Shown here: positions 24,267 through 32,608 of the stretch, in pieces
How the letters are laid out: every line of letters starts with the position of its first letter
Position numbering within the stretch: the stretch's first letter is position 1
Assembly: GCF_000317245.1 (NCBI RefSeq)
Contig: NZ_AJLJ01000270.1
Coordinates: forward strand, 1 to 34,638
Length of the DNA stretch: 34,638 bases
DNA from: Fischerella muscicola SAG 1427-1 = PCC 73103
Lineage (GTDB): Bacteria; Cyanobacteriota; Cyanobacteriia; Cyanobacteriales; Nostocaceae
Direction: 5' to 3'
Translations under genes and position numbers: made by a program
Notes under the pieces: model-generated
Databases searched by the model: none
What the model saw: only the letters and a program-made list of their open reading frames with translations
Told to the model about the DNA's origin: nothing

Positions 24267-25211
24267 ATGATTGAGAATACCGTCACACGCTACTATCACA
24301 ATTTTTTACAAATTATTCGGAGTTACTATCAACTAACAAAACCGCGAATTATTCCTCTGCTATTGATTACTACAGGTGCTAGTATGTCGATCGCATCTGA
24401 AGGAAAATTAAATCCGATATTAATGTTAGTAACTCTGGCTGGTGGTACTTTTGCTGCTGCTAGCGCTCAAACTTTTAATTGCGTCTACGATCGCGATATC
24501 GACTATGAAATGGAACGCACGCGCCATCGTCCTTTACCTTCTGGGCGTGTCCAGCCTACTCATGCTTTAATATTTGCGATCGCTTTAGCTTGTATTTCTT
24601 TCACATTGCTGACAGTGTTTGTGAATTTACTCAGCACCTTGTTAGCAATGTCTGGGATTTTATTTTACGTGGGCGTCTACACCCATTTACTCAAGCGCCA
24701 CACTTCACTGAATATCGTCATTGGTGGCGCTGCTGGGGCGATTCCAATGTTGGTAGGTTGGGCTGCGGTAACTGGTACACTGAGTTGGACAGCATGGTTA
24801 TTGTTTGCGATCGTTTTTTTGTGGACACCTCCTCATTTTTGGGCGTTAGCTTTGATGATTAGTGAAGATTATGCCAAGGTAGGTGTACCAATGCTGCCTG
24901 TAGTTACTGATAACATTACCGCCGCTCGGCAGATTTGGGTATATACTTTACTGCTTGTCCCTGCAACATTTTTATTGATAGATCCTCTGCAAAAAATGAG
25001 TGTGATTTATGGCTGTATAGCCTTTATTATGGGAGCTATCTTGATTAAAAAAGCCTGGACGCTTTTGCAAGATTCAGAGAATAAACAATCTGCGCGATCG
25101 CTCTTTCTTTACTCTATTCTCTATATGATGCTGCTATGTGCTGCTATGGTAGTCGATAGTTTACCAATTACCCATAATTTTACTCAAGTAATGATGAGAT
25201 TGGTTAATTGA
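24267..25211 (+). CDS. ctaB: Protoheme IX farnesyltransferase (heme O synthase)
   Basis: UbiA-family membrane prenyltransferase of 314 residues that farnesylates heme b to heme o, needed for terminal heme-copper oxidases. The first Asp-rich motif is at N71, D75, D77 and D79 (NCVYDRDID), followed by RTRHRPLPSG. The second is in PHFWALALMISEDYAKVGVPMLPVV. Seven to nine hydrophobic helices are visible. No ctaA or cox genes lie in the window, so it is separated from the usual cox locus; respiration that removes oxygen in nitrogen-fixing cells would need it, but this is inference. Confidence 0.93.
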   Translation: MIENTVTRYYHNFLQIIRSYYQLTKPRIIPLLLITTGASMSIASEGKLNPILMLVTLAGGTFAAASAQTFNCVYDRDIDYEMERTRHRPLPSGRVQPTHALIFAIALACISFTLLTVFVNLLSTLLAMSGILFYVGVYTHLLKRHTSLNIVIGGAAGAIPMLVGWAAVTGTLSWTAWLLFAIVFLWTPPHFWALALMISEDYAKVGVPMLPVVTDNITAARQIWVYTLLLVPATFLLIDPLQKMSVIYGCIAFIMGAILIKKAWTLLQDSENKQSARSLFLYSILYMMLLCAAMVVDSLPITHNFTQVMMRLVN

Positions 25212-25220
25212 ATTGTGTCC

Positions 25221-25255
25221 TTTGTTGTTTGTTGTCACAACCAACAAACAACAAA
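25221..25255. terminator. Bidirectional terminator between ctaB and mop
   Basis: TTTGTTGTTTGTTG (25221-25234) and CAACAAACAACAAA (25242-25255) form a perfect 14-bp stem with a 7-base loop between two convergent genes. Confidence 0.65.
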
Positions 25256-25269
25256 TAACTAACTATTTT

Positions 25270-25479
25270 TTAATCAACAGCAACCATGACATCTGTTGCT
25301 TTTACCACAGCATAAGCTTCTTTACCTTCAGCAAGTTGAAGGCTATCTGCTGAAGATTTTGTAATAATTGCAGTTACTTCCACACCAGGTGCTAGTTCTA
25401 ATATAACTTCGGTGTTGACAGATCCTGGTACAACTTTTTTTACAGTCGCTTTCAGAGTGTTACGAGCGCTTATTTTCAT
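25270..25479 (-). CDS. Mop-type molybdate-binding (TOBE) protein
   Basis: Protein of 69 residues, one complete Mop/TOBE domain: ISARNTLKATVKKVVPGSVNTEVILEL, then TAIITKSSADSLQLAEGKEAYAVVKATDVMV in pieces. Molbindins of this size form hexamers that store molybdate or tungstate. The N-terminal SARN with G-x-V and the STI/KSS anion loop are intact. It is convergent with ctaB, has its own promoter in the 1.3-kb gap to the right, and would suit molybdenum supply to FeMo-co synthesis (inference). Confidence 0.9.
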   Translation of the reverse strand: MKISARNTLKATVKKVVPGSVNTEVILELAPGVEVTAIITKSSADSLQLAEGKEAYAVVKATDVMVAVD

Positions 25480-25839
25480 TTTTTGTATCTTGACCTATTT
25501 GACTCAATAATATTACTAATTTAATAAGAATATGCATGTATTTCTTTAGATTATTTTTATTTTTAATAATTTGCAAATTATACAAGAGCAAATATATAAA
25601 TATATTCTGTTTTTTAACTAGACTGTAAATATAAAAAGCCTAATTTATTGTCGATTATGCACCGATAAAAATTTTGAAATCTATAGTCAGAATGATAGAT
25701 AACTTAGATCCCAATACGGTTCGGATAAGACAAATCGATTGGCATCTAAACCCTGTAGAGACGCGCCTTAGCGAAGCCATGCGCTACAGTGCTATTGGCA
25801 CATCTCTACATGCCCAAATCATGACGAAAAATTTAACTT

Positions 25840-25872
25840 AGATCCTCGACTTCTCAAAGAAGTCGGGGATCT
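25840..25872. repeat. Palindromic repeat AGATCCCCGACTTCT family, copy 2
   Basis: AGATCCTCGACTTCT (25840-25854) pairs with AGAAGTCGGGGATCT (25858-25872) with a 3-base loop and one T-G pair. It lies in a divergent gap and not behind a gene, so it is not a normal terminator here. Confidence 0.7.
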
Positions 25873-26558
25873 TGTCTCTCACAAAAATTAATTTTTAATT
25901 ATTTAGTTAACTAAGATACAGATAAAATAATTATTTTTATAATGGTGCTATCAAGCTTTTTATCAACAAAAAAATTCTAAACAAATTAGAAATTATCTAC
26001 AATCATTCTTTAGTAGTGAAGAGATAAGATTTGTGTAAAATCAGGGTCATCTCAATTTTACACAAATAGCTGGCGAATAAAATTCATAACTCCACGCAGA
26101 CGTACTAATCTATTTGTGCCTGCAAAATTAAAATAATTGACAGGTCAAACGCCCTCAAGCCTTATTTCCGTAGTAAACATAGTCACTGAATCTTAAAGTG
26201 AGTGATACTATCATATTTCAATAATGAGAATATTTTCATAATTGATTATTGAGACTTAATTGCATATATATCAGAATCTTTTTGATATAAAAAGTGGTAA
26301 TCTACTATAAAACTAACAACAATGATTATAAATTTAGTTTTTTTAACTGTTTTATTAATGAATATTACTGCAAAGTTTTATAAATGAACTCTTGCCTAAT
26401 TTGCTAAGAGATATAAGATGTAAATGTAGGATAAATTGTTGTCTTAAAGCCCAAATGAAGCAGTAAAAAGTGATTATTTAGTTCTCTAATAATTAATTTC
26501 TAAATCTTGACTACATTCTCAATTCCAGACTATTAAAGATGTCTTTCAGCTATAAATA

Positions 26559-26660
26559 ATGGGCGAATGCGTAAATCTTATTCTAAAAAATAGTCAAGTT
26601 TATTTAGAACTTAGAGAACAAAAATTGGCTAAATTTCCTAATCGCTTTTTACAGCAGTGA
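26559..26660 (+). other. Possible 33-residue ORF, or remnant of a longer one
   Basis: ATG at 26559 opens MGECVNLILKNSQVYLELREQ... to a TGA at 26658-26660. The same frame then stays open for about 40 codons up to 26780 (LSVIAIEPNYLDLEQACIF...). Together this looks like a 70-75 residue gene broken by one stop, or chance. No ribosome-binding site is clear. Confidence 0.25.
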
Positions 26661-26785
26661 CTTTCAGTAATTGCAATTGAGCCTAATTATTTAGATTTAG
26701 AACAGGCGTGTATCTTCAACACTCACGCAGCTAGGAAAGAATCACAGAATCAATTTCCTTGCATCAAGGAAAAGGAGCAGAAATT

Positions 26786-27382
26786 ATGAGAGCCAAGCAT
26801 ATTATGACTCAAGATGTAGCGACTATTCGCGGTTCGGCTACTGTGGCAGAAGCAGTCAAACTTATGAGGCTTAAAGAATTACGGGCGTTGATTGTAGAAC
26901 CTCGTAACGATGCAGACGCATATGGTATTGTGACCGAGACAGATATTGTATCCAAGGTCGTTGCCTATGGAAAAGACCCTAAACAGGTACATGTCTATGA
27001 AATCATGAGTAAGCCTTGCATCGTTGTCAATCCCGACCTTGATGTAGAATACGTAGCACGCTTATTTGCTAATACAGGTGTTTGGCGTGCGCCTGTTATT
27101 CAAGGTGAATTACTTGGCATCATTTCTGTTACCGATATTATTACCAAAGGTGACTTCCTTGAAAAGCCCAAATTAGCTTTCTTGCAAAAAGAAATCCAAA
27201 AAGCCGTATCAAATGCTCGCTCAATTTCTAGTAACTACGGTGGGGATTCTAAAAAAGCTGTAGAAGCTTGGGATTTTGTAGACGAACTTGAAGCAGAAGC
27301 TTGTTTTTATGGCGCACCAAAACCAGAAAAATCAGCGAGACAAGTATTCTCTAATGGACGTAATCCAGTGAGTGTAGGTTAA
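26786..27382 (+). CDS. CBS-CP12 fusion protein
   Basis: Protein of 198 residues from the ATG at 26786, with AAGGAG (26771-26776) before it; an in-frame TTG at 26759 is unlikely. Residues 1-60 and 67-124 form a CBS pair (IMTQDVATIRGSATVAEAV, IVTETDIVSK; IMSKPCIVVNPDLDV, GIISVTDIITKG), which binds adenylates in this family. The C-terminal part has EIQKAVSNARSISSNYGG followed by AWDFVDELEAEACF, which matches the CP12 core AWD-VEEL-AEA. CP12 ties up phosphoribulokinase and GAPDH. The CP12 disulfide cysteines are missing here (one Cys only). CBS-CP12 fusions are a known cyanobacterial family; a link of energy state to carbon fixation is plausible. Terminator at 27410. Confidence 0.85.
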   Translation: MRAKHIMTQDVATIRGSATVAEAVKLMRLKELRALIVEPRNDADAYGIVTETDIVSKVVAYGKDPKQVHVYEIMSKPCIVVNPDLDVEYVARLFANTGVWRAPVIQGELLGIISVTDIITKGDFLEKPKLAFLQKEIQKAVSNARSISSNYGGDSKKAVEAWDFVDELEAEACFYGAPKPEKSARQVFSNGRNPVSVG

Positions 27383-28047
27383 TAAGGTAAGTATTAAATT
27401 ATGTAGAGTTATGTAGAGTGCGTTAACTAAGTGTAACGCACTCTACATATTTGAGATTTACTTGATCAATGAGCTTTCAGTGTAATTATATTTGAGAATT
27501 TTTATCAAGATTATTTTGATAAATTAATAGTCAAATTTTATAAGCAAAATACCCTTTTACACAGCTGTTTCGGCATAGATTATAGGAATCGACAAGCTAG
27601 CAGTTCACACTTATAAGTTAGAACTTGAGAATTATTTTCTCACATCATTGATAAATTTATTTGATATTAACTTAAAGATTGATATTTTACAAAAAAATAG
27701 TATCAAAGGATTCTTTTTTTTAATAATTTCTGTTTATCATAAATCTAGCTGGAACTATCCAGACACAAACCTAAAATTAATTTTTAATTTTAACGTTAGT
27801 ACAACAAACCTCTCAGTTCTATCTCATTCTGCAAAAAGCTGAGAAGTATTAATGTGATAAATAGGTTTGTTCAGAGGTAAATTACTATCTGTAAAACTTA
27901 CGTTAATCTTAATAGGTTTTTCTTAGTTATATAGTAATAACTGGAGGTTGCTATGTAACCAATACTTGTAATTTGCAAACTAAAAAAATATCTATATTTT
28001 CGGTAATTTTGAGTGTAAATTCTATAGAGTTATTGAGAGAGAAGGAG
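27383..28047. other. AT-rich gap after the CBS-CP12 gene
   Basis: 665 bases. Holds the terminator at 27410-27449; the rest is AT-rich with a low-complexity 64-codon frame (27648-27842) that I do not believe is a gene. Promoter of the following small gene is expected near 27930-28030 but not resolved. Confidence 0.5.
27410..27449 (+). terminator. Strong hairpin after the CBS-CP12 gene
   Basis: TATGTAGAGTGCGTTA (27410-27425) and TAACGCACTCTACATA (27434-27449) pair perfectly over 16 bp, loop ACTAAGTG, then TTTGAGATTT. An extra direct copy of TATGTAGAGT lies just before it (27400-27409). Confidence 0.7.
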
Positions 28048-28416
28048 ATGAACAAGGAATTTTTGCCAAAGGATGATTTACATCCTCTTCAGTTAACTTC
28101 AGCAGATATTATATTGCGTCAGCAACTAGAAAATTCTATTAGTTGTTATTTTTATAATACTTGCGATCGCACTATTCAAAATTTATTATCTAGTTGTCGC
28201 TGGTACATTCTTAGTCACGCCAATGCTTTGACTTTAGTGGTTGAATGTCCAGATCAAATTACTAACTGGCGCGTTCTGCAAAAAATCGTGTCAATGGCAG
28301 CAATTTTAGGCGACATTATCAGCAGCGCTAAAATTCGCGTTTGTCCGCCTAAAAAGCAGGGATTACCTTTTGAAATGAGAGTAGATGAGCTAGCAGTTTA
28401 TCGAGATCGGGCGTAA
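28048..28416 (+). CDS. Hypothetical protein next to hupW
   Basis: Protein of 122 residues from the ATG at 28048; a longer frame from 27973 is possible but has an AT-rich, unlikely N-terminus. Purine-rich GAGAGAGAAGGAG precedes the ATG at tight spacing. I do not recognise the family. Visible features: soluble, four or five cysteines (CYFYNTC, SSCRW, VECPD, RVCPP), a helical part LRQQLENSIS and a KIVSMAAILGDIISSAKIRV segment. A gene of similar size often sits beside hupW in Nostocales as I recall, but no function is known to me. It converges on hupW, sharing a small hairpin (28422-28454). Confidence 0.6.
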   Translation: MNKEFLPKDDLHPLQLTSADIILRQQLENSISCYFYNTCDRTIQNLLSSCRWYILSHANALTLVVECPDQITNWRVLQKIVSMAAILGDIISSAKIRVCPPKKQGLPFEMRVDELAVYRDRA

Positions 28417-28421
28417 TACGA

Positions 28422-28454
28422 TTTTAGATTTTGGATTTTGGATTGAATCTAAAA
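28422..28454. terminator. Weak hairpin between convergent genes
   Basis: TTTTAGATT (28422-28430) pairs with AATCTAAAA (28446-28454); the loop is a GGATTTT tandem repeat. Possible shared terminator. Confidence 0.4.
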
Positions 28455-28461
28455 CCTCACT

Positions 28462-28950
28462 CTAGTCATTTTTTGGCTTGATAATAGTTAGAATTTCTGC
28501 AAAAACCAAGTCAGCAGAATCTTTAACAGCAGGACTCAACTCCCAACCAAAATCAAGATTTGCCGCTTCAATTAAATAAACTATCACCTCTTGGGGAAAA
28601 TCATTCTGAAAGATTTTTCTACCTGCGGCTAAAGCATTATCCCAACGAAAATCATGCAAATTATAACTTGGTTCCGGTAGTGATTCTAATTCTTTTCCAG
28701 GAACTTTAAACACAGCACCTGGTTCGGAACCTGTTGCACTTGCATCAATAATTATTAACTGTTTACAGCCTCTGGCTTGAAACATCACTTCCATCCCAGC
28801 AGTACCACAATCGTAAACTTGCACATAAGGATGGGGATGTTCAGCAAGATATTGTTGTAGGCGTTGAGCGACTATGACACCCACAGCATCATCGCTGCGG
28901 TTGAGATTTCCGCAACCAATAATTGTTATTTTTCGTTTGTCATTTGTCAT
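28462..28950 (-). CDS. hupW: Hydrogenase maturation protease, HupW type
   Basis: Endopeptidase of 162 residues that trims the C-terminus of a [NiFe]-hydrogenase large subunit after metal insertion. The HycI/HybD pattern is intact: GCGNLNRSDDAVG (12-24, acidic ligand D20/D21), IIIDA with D69, and NLHDFRW with His99. In Anabaena the HupW gene for the uptake hydrogenase HupL lies near the fdxH end of the nif cluster; this position supports HupW rather than HoxW (bidirectional enzyme). hupS/hupL are not in the window. The start ATG lies in a TTTGTCATTTGTCATTTG repeat (minus-strand view AATGACAAATGACAAA). Confidence 0.88.
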   Translation of the reverse strand: MTNDKRKITIIGCGNLNRSDDAVGVIVAQRLQQYLAEHPHPYVQVYDCGTAGMEVMFQARGCKQLIIIDASATGSEPGAVFKVPGKELESLPEPSYNLHDFRWDNALAAGRKIFQNDFPQEVIVYLIEAANLDFGWELSPAVKDSADLVFAEILTIIKPKND

Positions 28951-29058
28951 TTGTTGTTCCTAAAGTCAGTGGAGTGGTTTAGGCTAAACAAGTCTAATGC
29001 ATTATTTTTTCCAGGTTCAGGTCAAAAAATATTTATTTATGTTAATGTCGCAGAGCTT

Positions 29059-29091
29059 AGATCCCCGACTTCTCCAAGAAGTCGGGGATCT
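29059..29091. repeat. Palindromic repeat AGATCCCCGACTTCT family, copy 3
   Basis: AGATCCCCGACTTCT (29059-29073) and AGAAGTCGGGGATCT (29077-29091) are perfect reverse complements, 3-base loop. It lies just downstream of the minus-strand glcF and may act as its terminator. Confidence 0.75.
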
Positions 29092-29137
29092 AGTCTCTCA
29101 TAGAAACTTTCACCCCTAAACCCTTTTTCAAACCAGA

Positions 29138-30493
29138 TTAAACTTCTAACTTCTCACCCCGAATCGAATAATCTAACAACTCCATCGGATGCATAATTGC
29201 AATATCCTTTCCTTGCAACTCCAAATGCTTCTGAATCTGTAAACTACAACCCGGATTTGGTGAAGCAATCAAATCAGCACCAGTGTCTAACAAATTTCGT
29301 ACCTTTTGTCTACCCAATTCCTTAGCAACATGCGGTTGCAGCATATTGTAAATCCCTGCACTACCGCAACATATCGCTGCATCTAAAGGTTCCTTCAACT
29401 TCACCCCTGGAATTTGCTGCAATAACTGACGTGGTTGCACACTAATCTTTTGTCCGTGTAACAAATGACAAGCATCTTGATAAACCAAATTCAGAGGTTT
29501 ACTAGCCAATGGCGACAACTTTGTTGTTAATCCAACCGTTGCTAAAAACTCCTGTGCATCCCTTACCTTCGCTGCAAACTCTTGTGCTTTCTCCCGATAC
29601 TCTGGATCATCCTGCAAAATATGCCCATACTCTTTCAAAGTATGACCACAACCAGCAGCGTTGATAATCACATAATCTACACCAGTATTGGCAAAACTAT
29701 CAATCATCTGCCTAGCCAAAGCCTTAGCTTGTTCAGTTTGTCCTTGGTGTTCCGGAAGCGCCGCACAACAACCTTGAGACTTAGGAATCACCACCTCACA
29801 ACCATTCGCCGTCAACACCCGTACCGTTGCTTCATTCACAGGTGAGAAAAACAAGCGTTGGACACAACCCAAAATCACCCCAACTCGATAGCGCTTCTCA
29901 CCCCGCGCTGGAATCACATCCGGTAAATTATCCTGAAAAGACTCTAGCGTAATCTCCGGTAAAATCGACTCCATCGCCGCCAACCGAGGCGAGATATTCT
30001 TCAATAACCCAGTCGCCCGAAAAAACTTAGAAAAACCCAACCTCTGATAAACCAACAAAGGTACAAGTAAAATCCTTAAAACATCAGGATTAGGAAACAA
30101 AGAAAATATTAACTGCCTAACCAACCGATCCGCCAAACCACGGGAATAATTCCTCTCAACCTGATGACGAGTCGCCGAAATCAACTTGTCATACTGCACC
30201 CCCGACGGACAAGTCGTCACACACGCCAAACAACCCAAACAAGAATCAAAATGCTCAACACTCGCCGTATTCAAAGCAATCTCACCCTCATTAATCGCAT
30301 CCATTAAATAGATACGTCCCCTTGGAGAATCCATCTCTTTCCCAATCACCCGATAACTCGGACAAGTCGAAAGACAAAATCCACAATGCACACAAGTATC
30401 AATCAACTTCGGATCAGGCGGATTCTTCCCATCAAACCCCTGCAAATTCTTTACACTCGCCGTCTTCCCCTCAAAACCTTCTGAAACCTGCAT
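29138..30493 (-). CDS. glcF: Glycolate dehydrogenase iron-sulfur subunit GlcF
   Basis: Protein of 451 residues. Two ferredoxin-type sites lie near the N-terminus: C34, C37, C40, C44 (CVHCGFCLSTCP) and C85, C88, C91, C95 (CLGCLACVTTCP). Two CCG domains follow, with GCVQRLFF ... GCCAALPEHQG and DACHLLHGQ ... CCGSAGIYN. This is the GlcF architecture. With the FAD subunit it oxidises 2-phosphoglycolate-derived glycolate to glyoxylate in photorespiration, passing electrons to quinone. It lies 51 bases after the FAD subunit gene on the same strand and is probably co-transcribed. Confidence 0.92.
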   Translation of the reverse strand: MQVSEGFEGKTASVKNLQGFDGKNPPDPKLIDTCVHCGFCLSTCPSYRVIGKEMDSPRGRIYLMDAINEGEIALNTASVEHFDSCLGCLACVTTCPSGVQYDKLISATRHQVERNYSRGLADRLVRQLIFSLFPNPDVLRILLVPLLVYQRLGFSKFFRATGLLKNISPRLAAMESILPEITLESFQDNLPDVIPARGEKRYRVGVILGCVQRLFFSPVNEATVRVLTANGCEVVIPKSQGCCAALPEHQGQTEQAKALARQMIDSFANTGVDYVIINAAGCGHTLKEYGHILQDDPEYREKAQEFAAKVRDAQEFLATVGLTTKLSPLASKPLNLVYQDACHLLHGQKISVQPRQLLQQIPGVKLKEPLDAAICCGSAGIYNMLQPHVAKELGRQKVRNLLDTGADLIASPNPGCSLQIQKHLELQGKDIAIMHPMELLDYSIRGEKLEV

Positions 30494-30544
30494 ATTCCTC
30501 TCCCCTCTTCTCTCTGCGTCCTCAGCGTCTCTGCGGTTCGTTTC

Positions 30545-31846
30545 CTAAATCCCACCCACAAAACGACCAAAACTTAAAATACCCTTCTCATCAAACTGCA
30601 ACTTAATCCGCCGCATCATCTCCCCAGCATTGCCAGTGTAACCCCAGACATCCAACCTTTGCTTCACCCCCACAGGCGCAGTCAAAATTGTCAGAAACCC
30701 TCTATGATTTTCACAGAGCGATCGCATCTCCACCAATCCCTTTTCATCCTCAAATCCCAACACCCCCAAACCACTAGCAACATGAATCAAACCCTTTTGC
30801 GCCTGCTTTAAAACCTCAACCCCCGCAGTCGGTAACACTCCTATTTTGCAAGTAATTGCCGACTCACTGCTACCAGAATAGATAGATTCTCGCAATCTTT
30901 CCCATAAATCAGCTTCATCAACCCCCGCATATATCGCCCCTTGCAAACCCAAATTTTGTCCAACTTCCACTAACCGATTTGATTGTTCTTTCACACTTTC
31001 AGCAATACTTTGGAACCTTGCAATCAACCCCATCCCTGTACCCAAACCCAACTCAGATACCAATTGAGTTGAAAGTAAATCAGCCTGAGTCGGTGTTAAC
31101 GCCGAACCACGCAGAATAGCCGCAGCTTGTGATACATCTTCCCCCGTAGCCGTCAGTACAACCGTTGCAGAGATTTGCGGGATTGGGTATACACGAAACG
31201 TAACTTGACTAATCACGCCCAATGTGCCGTAGGAACCTGTAAACAACTTCATCAAGTCGTATCCAGCAACATTTTTCACCACTCTTCCCCCAGCTTTGGC
31301 GATTTGTCCATCAGCACGGACAAAAGTAATTCCTAGTAATTGATCACGCACACTCCCGTAACGCTGTCTCAAAGAACCCGTATCAGCAGTTGCAACAATT
31401 CCACCCAAAGTCGCTGATGGTGTCACTGGATCAAGGGCAAGAAATTGGTTAGCTTTGGCTAAAATTGCTTGGAGTTCAGAGAACTTCATCCCTGCTTCTG
31501 CTGTCACCGTTAAATCACCAACAGCATGATCAATAAGTTTATTCAGACGTTCCGTACTAACTACAACATCAATCCCCTTAACTAAGCCACCCCAACTGAG
31601 TTTACTACCGCTACCACAAGGAAGAACACGCCATTTGTTGCGGTTAGCCTCCGTTATCACCTGTGCTAGCTGTTCGGTAGTCTCAGGATAGACGATACAA
31701 GTAGGAGGAGTTGGAGAATATATAGCCTGTAAGATAAATTTTTGCTGAGGTGGTGCTAAATTTTCCCAAGGATAGAAACCATTTTCACCAACGATAGATG
31801 CAAGACTAGAAGTACGGATAGGCAAGGGGACTTGTTCGCTAGGCAT
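30545..31846 (-). CDS. FAD-binding subunit of glycolate dehydrogenase (GlcE-like)
   Basis: FAD-dependent oxidoreductase of 433 residues in the vanillyl-alcohol-oxidase/GlcD-GlcE family. The FAD-binding part includes CIVYPETTEQLAQVI (50-64), LPCGSGSKLSWGG (75-87), the PVTPSATLGGIVATADTGSLRQRYG segment in pieces and GGRVVKNVAGYDLMKLFTGSYGTLG. Length and sequence fit GlcE or a short GlcD better than the 490-residue GlcD; cyanobacterial naming varies. It is the first gene of the minus-strand pair with glcF. A promoter must lie in the 140-base gap shared with the pentapeptide gene, whose longer frame would overlap it. Confidence 0.85.
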   Translation of the reverse strand: MPSEQVPLPIRTSSLASIVGENGFYPWENLAPPQQKFILQAIYSPTPPTCIVYPETTEQLAQVITEANRNKWRVLPCGSGSKLSWGGLVKGIDVVVSTERLNKLIDHAVGDLTVTAEAGMKFSELQAILAKANQFLALDPVTPSATLGGIVATADTGSLRQRYGSVRDQLLGITFVRADGQIAKAGGRVVKNVAGYDLMKLFTGSYGTLGVISQVTFRVYPIPQISATVVLTATGEDVSQAAAILRGSALTPTQADLLSTQLVSELGLGTGMGLIARFQSIAESVKEQSNRLVEVGQNLGLQGAIYAGVDEADLWERLRESIYSGSSESAITCKIGVLPTAGVEVLKQAQKGLIHVASGLGVLGFEDEKGLVEMRSLCENHRGFLTILTAPVGVKQRLDVWGYTGNAGEMMRRIKLQFDEKGILSFGRFVGGI

Positions 31847-31986
31847 TAGCTTTGATCAATTTTTGTCTCCATGAAATACTGTACCTCAGACTCTTATCCA
31901 CCGCTACTTGGCATTTGCACATTCTGCCTTCTTGTAATAATTATATTTGTGGTGCTAATGGATGCAGGGTCAAAGTCATGAGAAGA

Positions 31987-32511
31987 ATGAATGTTGAACA
32001 ATTGCTGAGAAGATATGCTGATGGGGAGAGAGATTTTACCGGAGTTGAAATTGTTGAATTTAGACTGAGACATTTGACTGAAATCAACTTGAGTGGTGCT
32101 GATTTTAGATATGCCAATTTACAAAAATTAGTTCGCTATACCGAAGGTATAAAATTAAATTTCAGTGGAGCAAATTTACGTGGATTGAATTTAGAATATG
32201 CTCATTTTGAACATGCTAATTTCCAAAATGCTGACTTGAGTTACACGGATATGTGGTGTGCGGCACTTCATGCTGCTGATTTAAGTGATGCTGATTTGAG
32301 TGGCGCAAAATTACATGAAGCTATTTTTTATAAGGTGAATTTGAGTCGAGCAAATTTTAGTGGCGCTCATTTACTTGATACTCATTTTGATTATGCTGAT
32401 TTGACTGAAGCTAATTTTAGTTACGCCCGCAAAGTTAATTTTGGCAATGCTTATTTACAAGATACTATTATGCCTGATGGCAGTATTGGCAATGTTGCCA
32501 GGCAAGTTTGA
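31987..32511 (+). CDS. Pentapeptide-repeat protein
   Basis: Protein of 174 residues from the ATG at 31987; ATGs at 31978 and 31852 are in frame, but the family typically begins MNVEQLLRRYADGERDF. After this helical cap come A(D/N)LXX repeats (LSGADFRYANLQ, FSGANLRGLNLEYAHFEHANFQNADLSYTDM in pieces, ADLSDADLSGAKL, VNLSRANFSGAHL, FDYADLTEANFSYA), about 20 pentapeptides that would fold as a right-handed quadrilateral beta-helix. Such proteins are very common in Nostocales and have no general function known. It is divergent from glcE-like and convergent with NDH-2. Confidence 0.85.
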   Translation: MNVEQLLRRYADGERDFTGVEIVEFRLRHLTEINLSGADFRYANLQKLVRYTEGIKLNFSGANLRGLNLEYAHFEHANFQNADLSYTDMWCAALHAADLSDADLSGAKLHEAIFYKVNLSRANFSGAHLLDTHFDYADLTEANFSYARKVNFGNAYLQDTIMPDGSIGNVARQV

Positions 32512-32551
32512 GTAAGTTAGATGATGTTGAGTTGTGAAAATTGAAAAAGCC

Positions 32552-32585
32552 AGAACCCCGCCTTCTTCCAAGAAGTCGGGGTTCT
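32552..32585. repeat. Palindromic repeat family, copy 4
   Basis: AGAACCCCGCCTTCT (32552-32566) pairs with AGAAGTCGGGGTTCT (32571-32585) with one mismatch and loop TCCA, followed by TATTATT. It lies between two convergent genes and may terminate both. Confidence 0.7.
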
Positions 32586-32608
32586 TATTATTCACTAAGT
32601 CCCTATAA

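Larger units (their letters stand above)
25480..26785. other. 1.3-kb non-coding gap between mop and the CBS-CP12 gene
   Basis: Very AT-rich. Contents: repeat pieces at 25755-25815 (GAGACGCGCC...GCGCTACAG), the palindrome at 25840-25872, several TATA-like words, and a 33-codon open frame at 26559-26660 followed in frame by another 40 open codons after its stop. No credible full gene. It must hold the divergent promoters of mop and the CBS-CP12 gene. Confidence 0.6.

Noticed and set aside
27648..27842. 64-codon plus-strand frame
   Set aside because: Low complexity, very AT-rich, no ribosome-binding site and not protein-like.
31852..31986. Long N-terminal extension of the pentapeptide-repeat protein
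   Set aside because: Would begin 5 bases from the divergent glcE-like start and occupy its promoter; the family start motif is at 31987.
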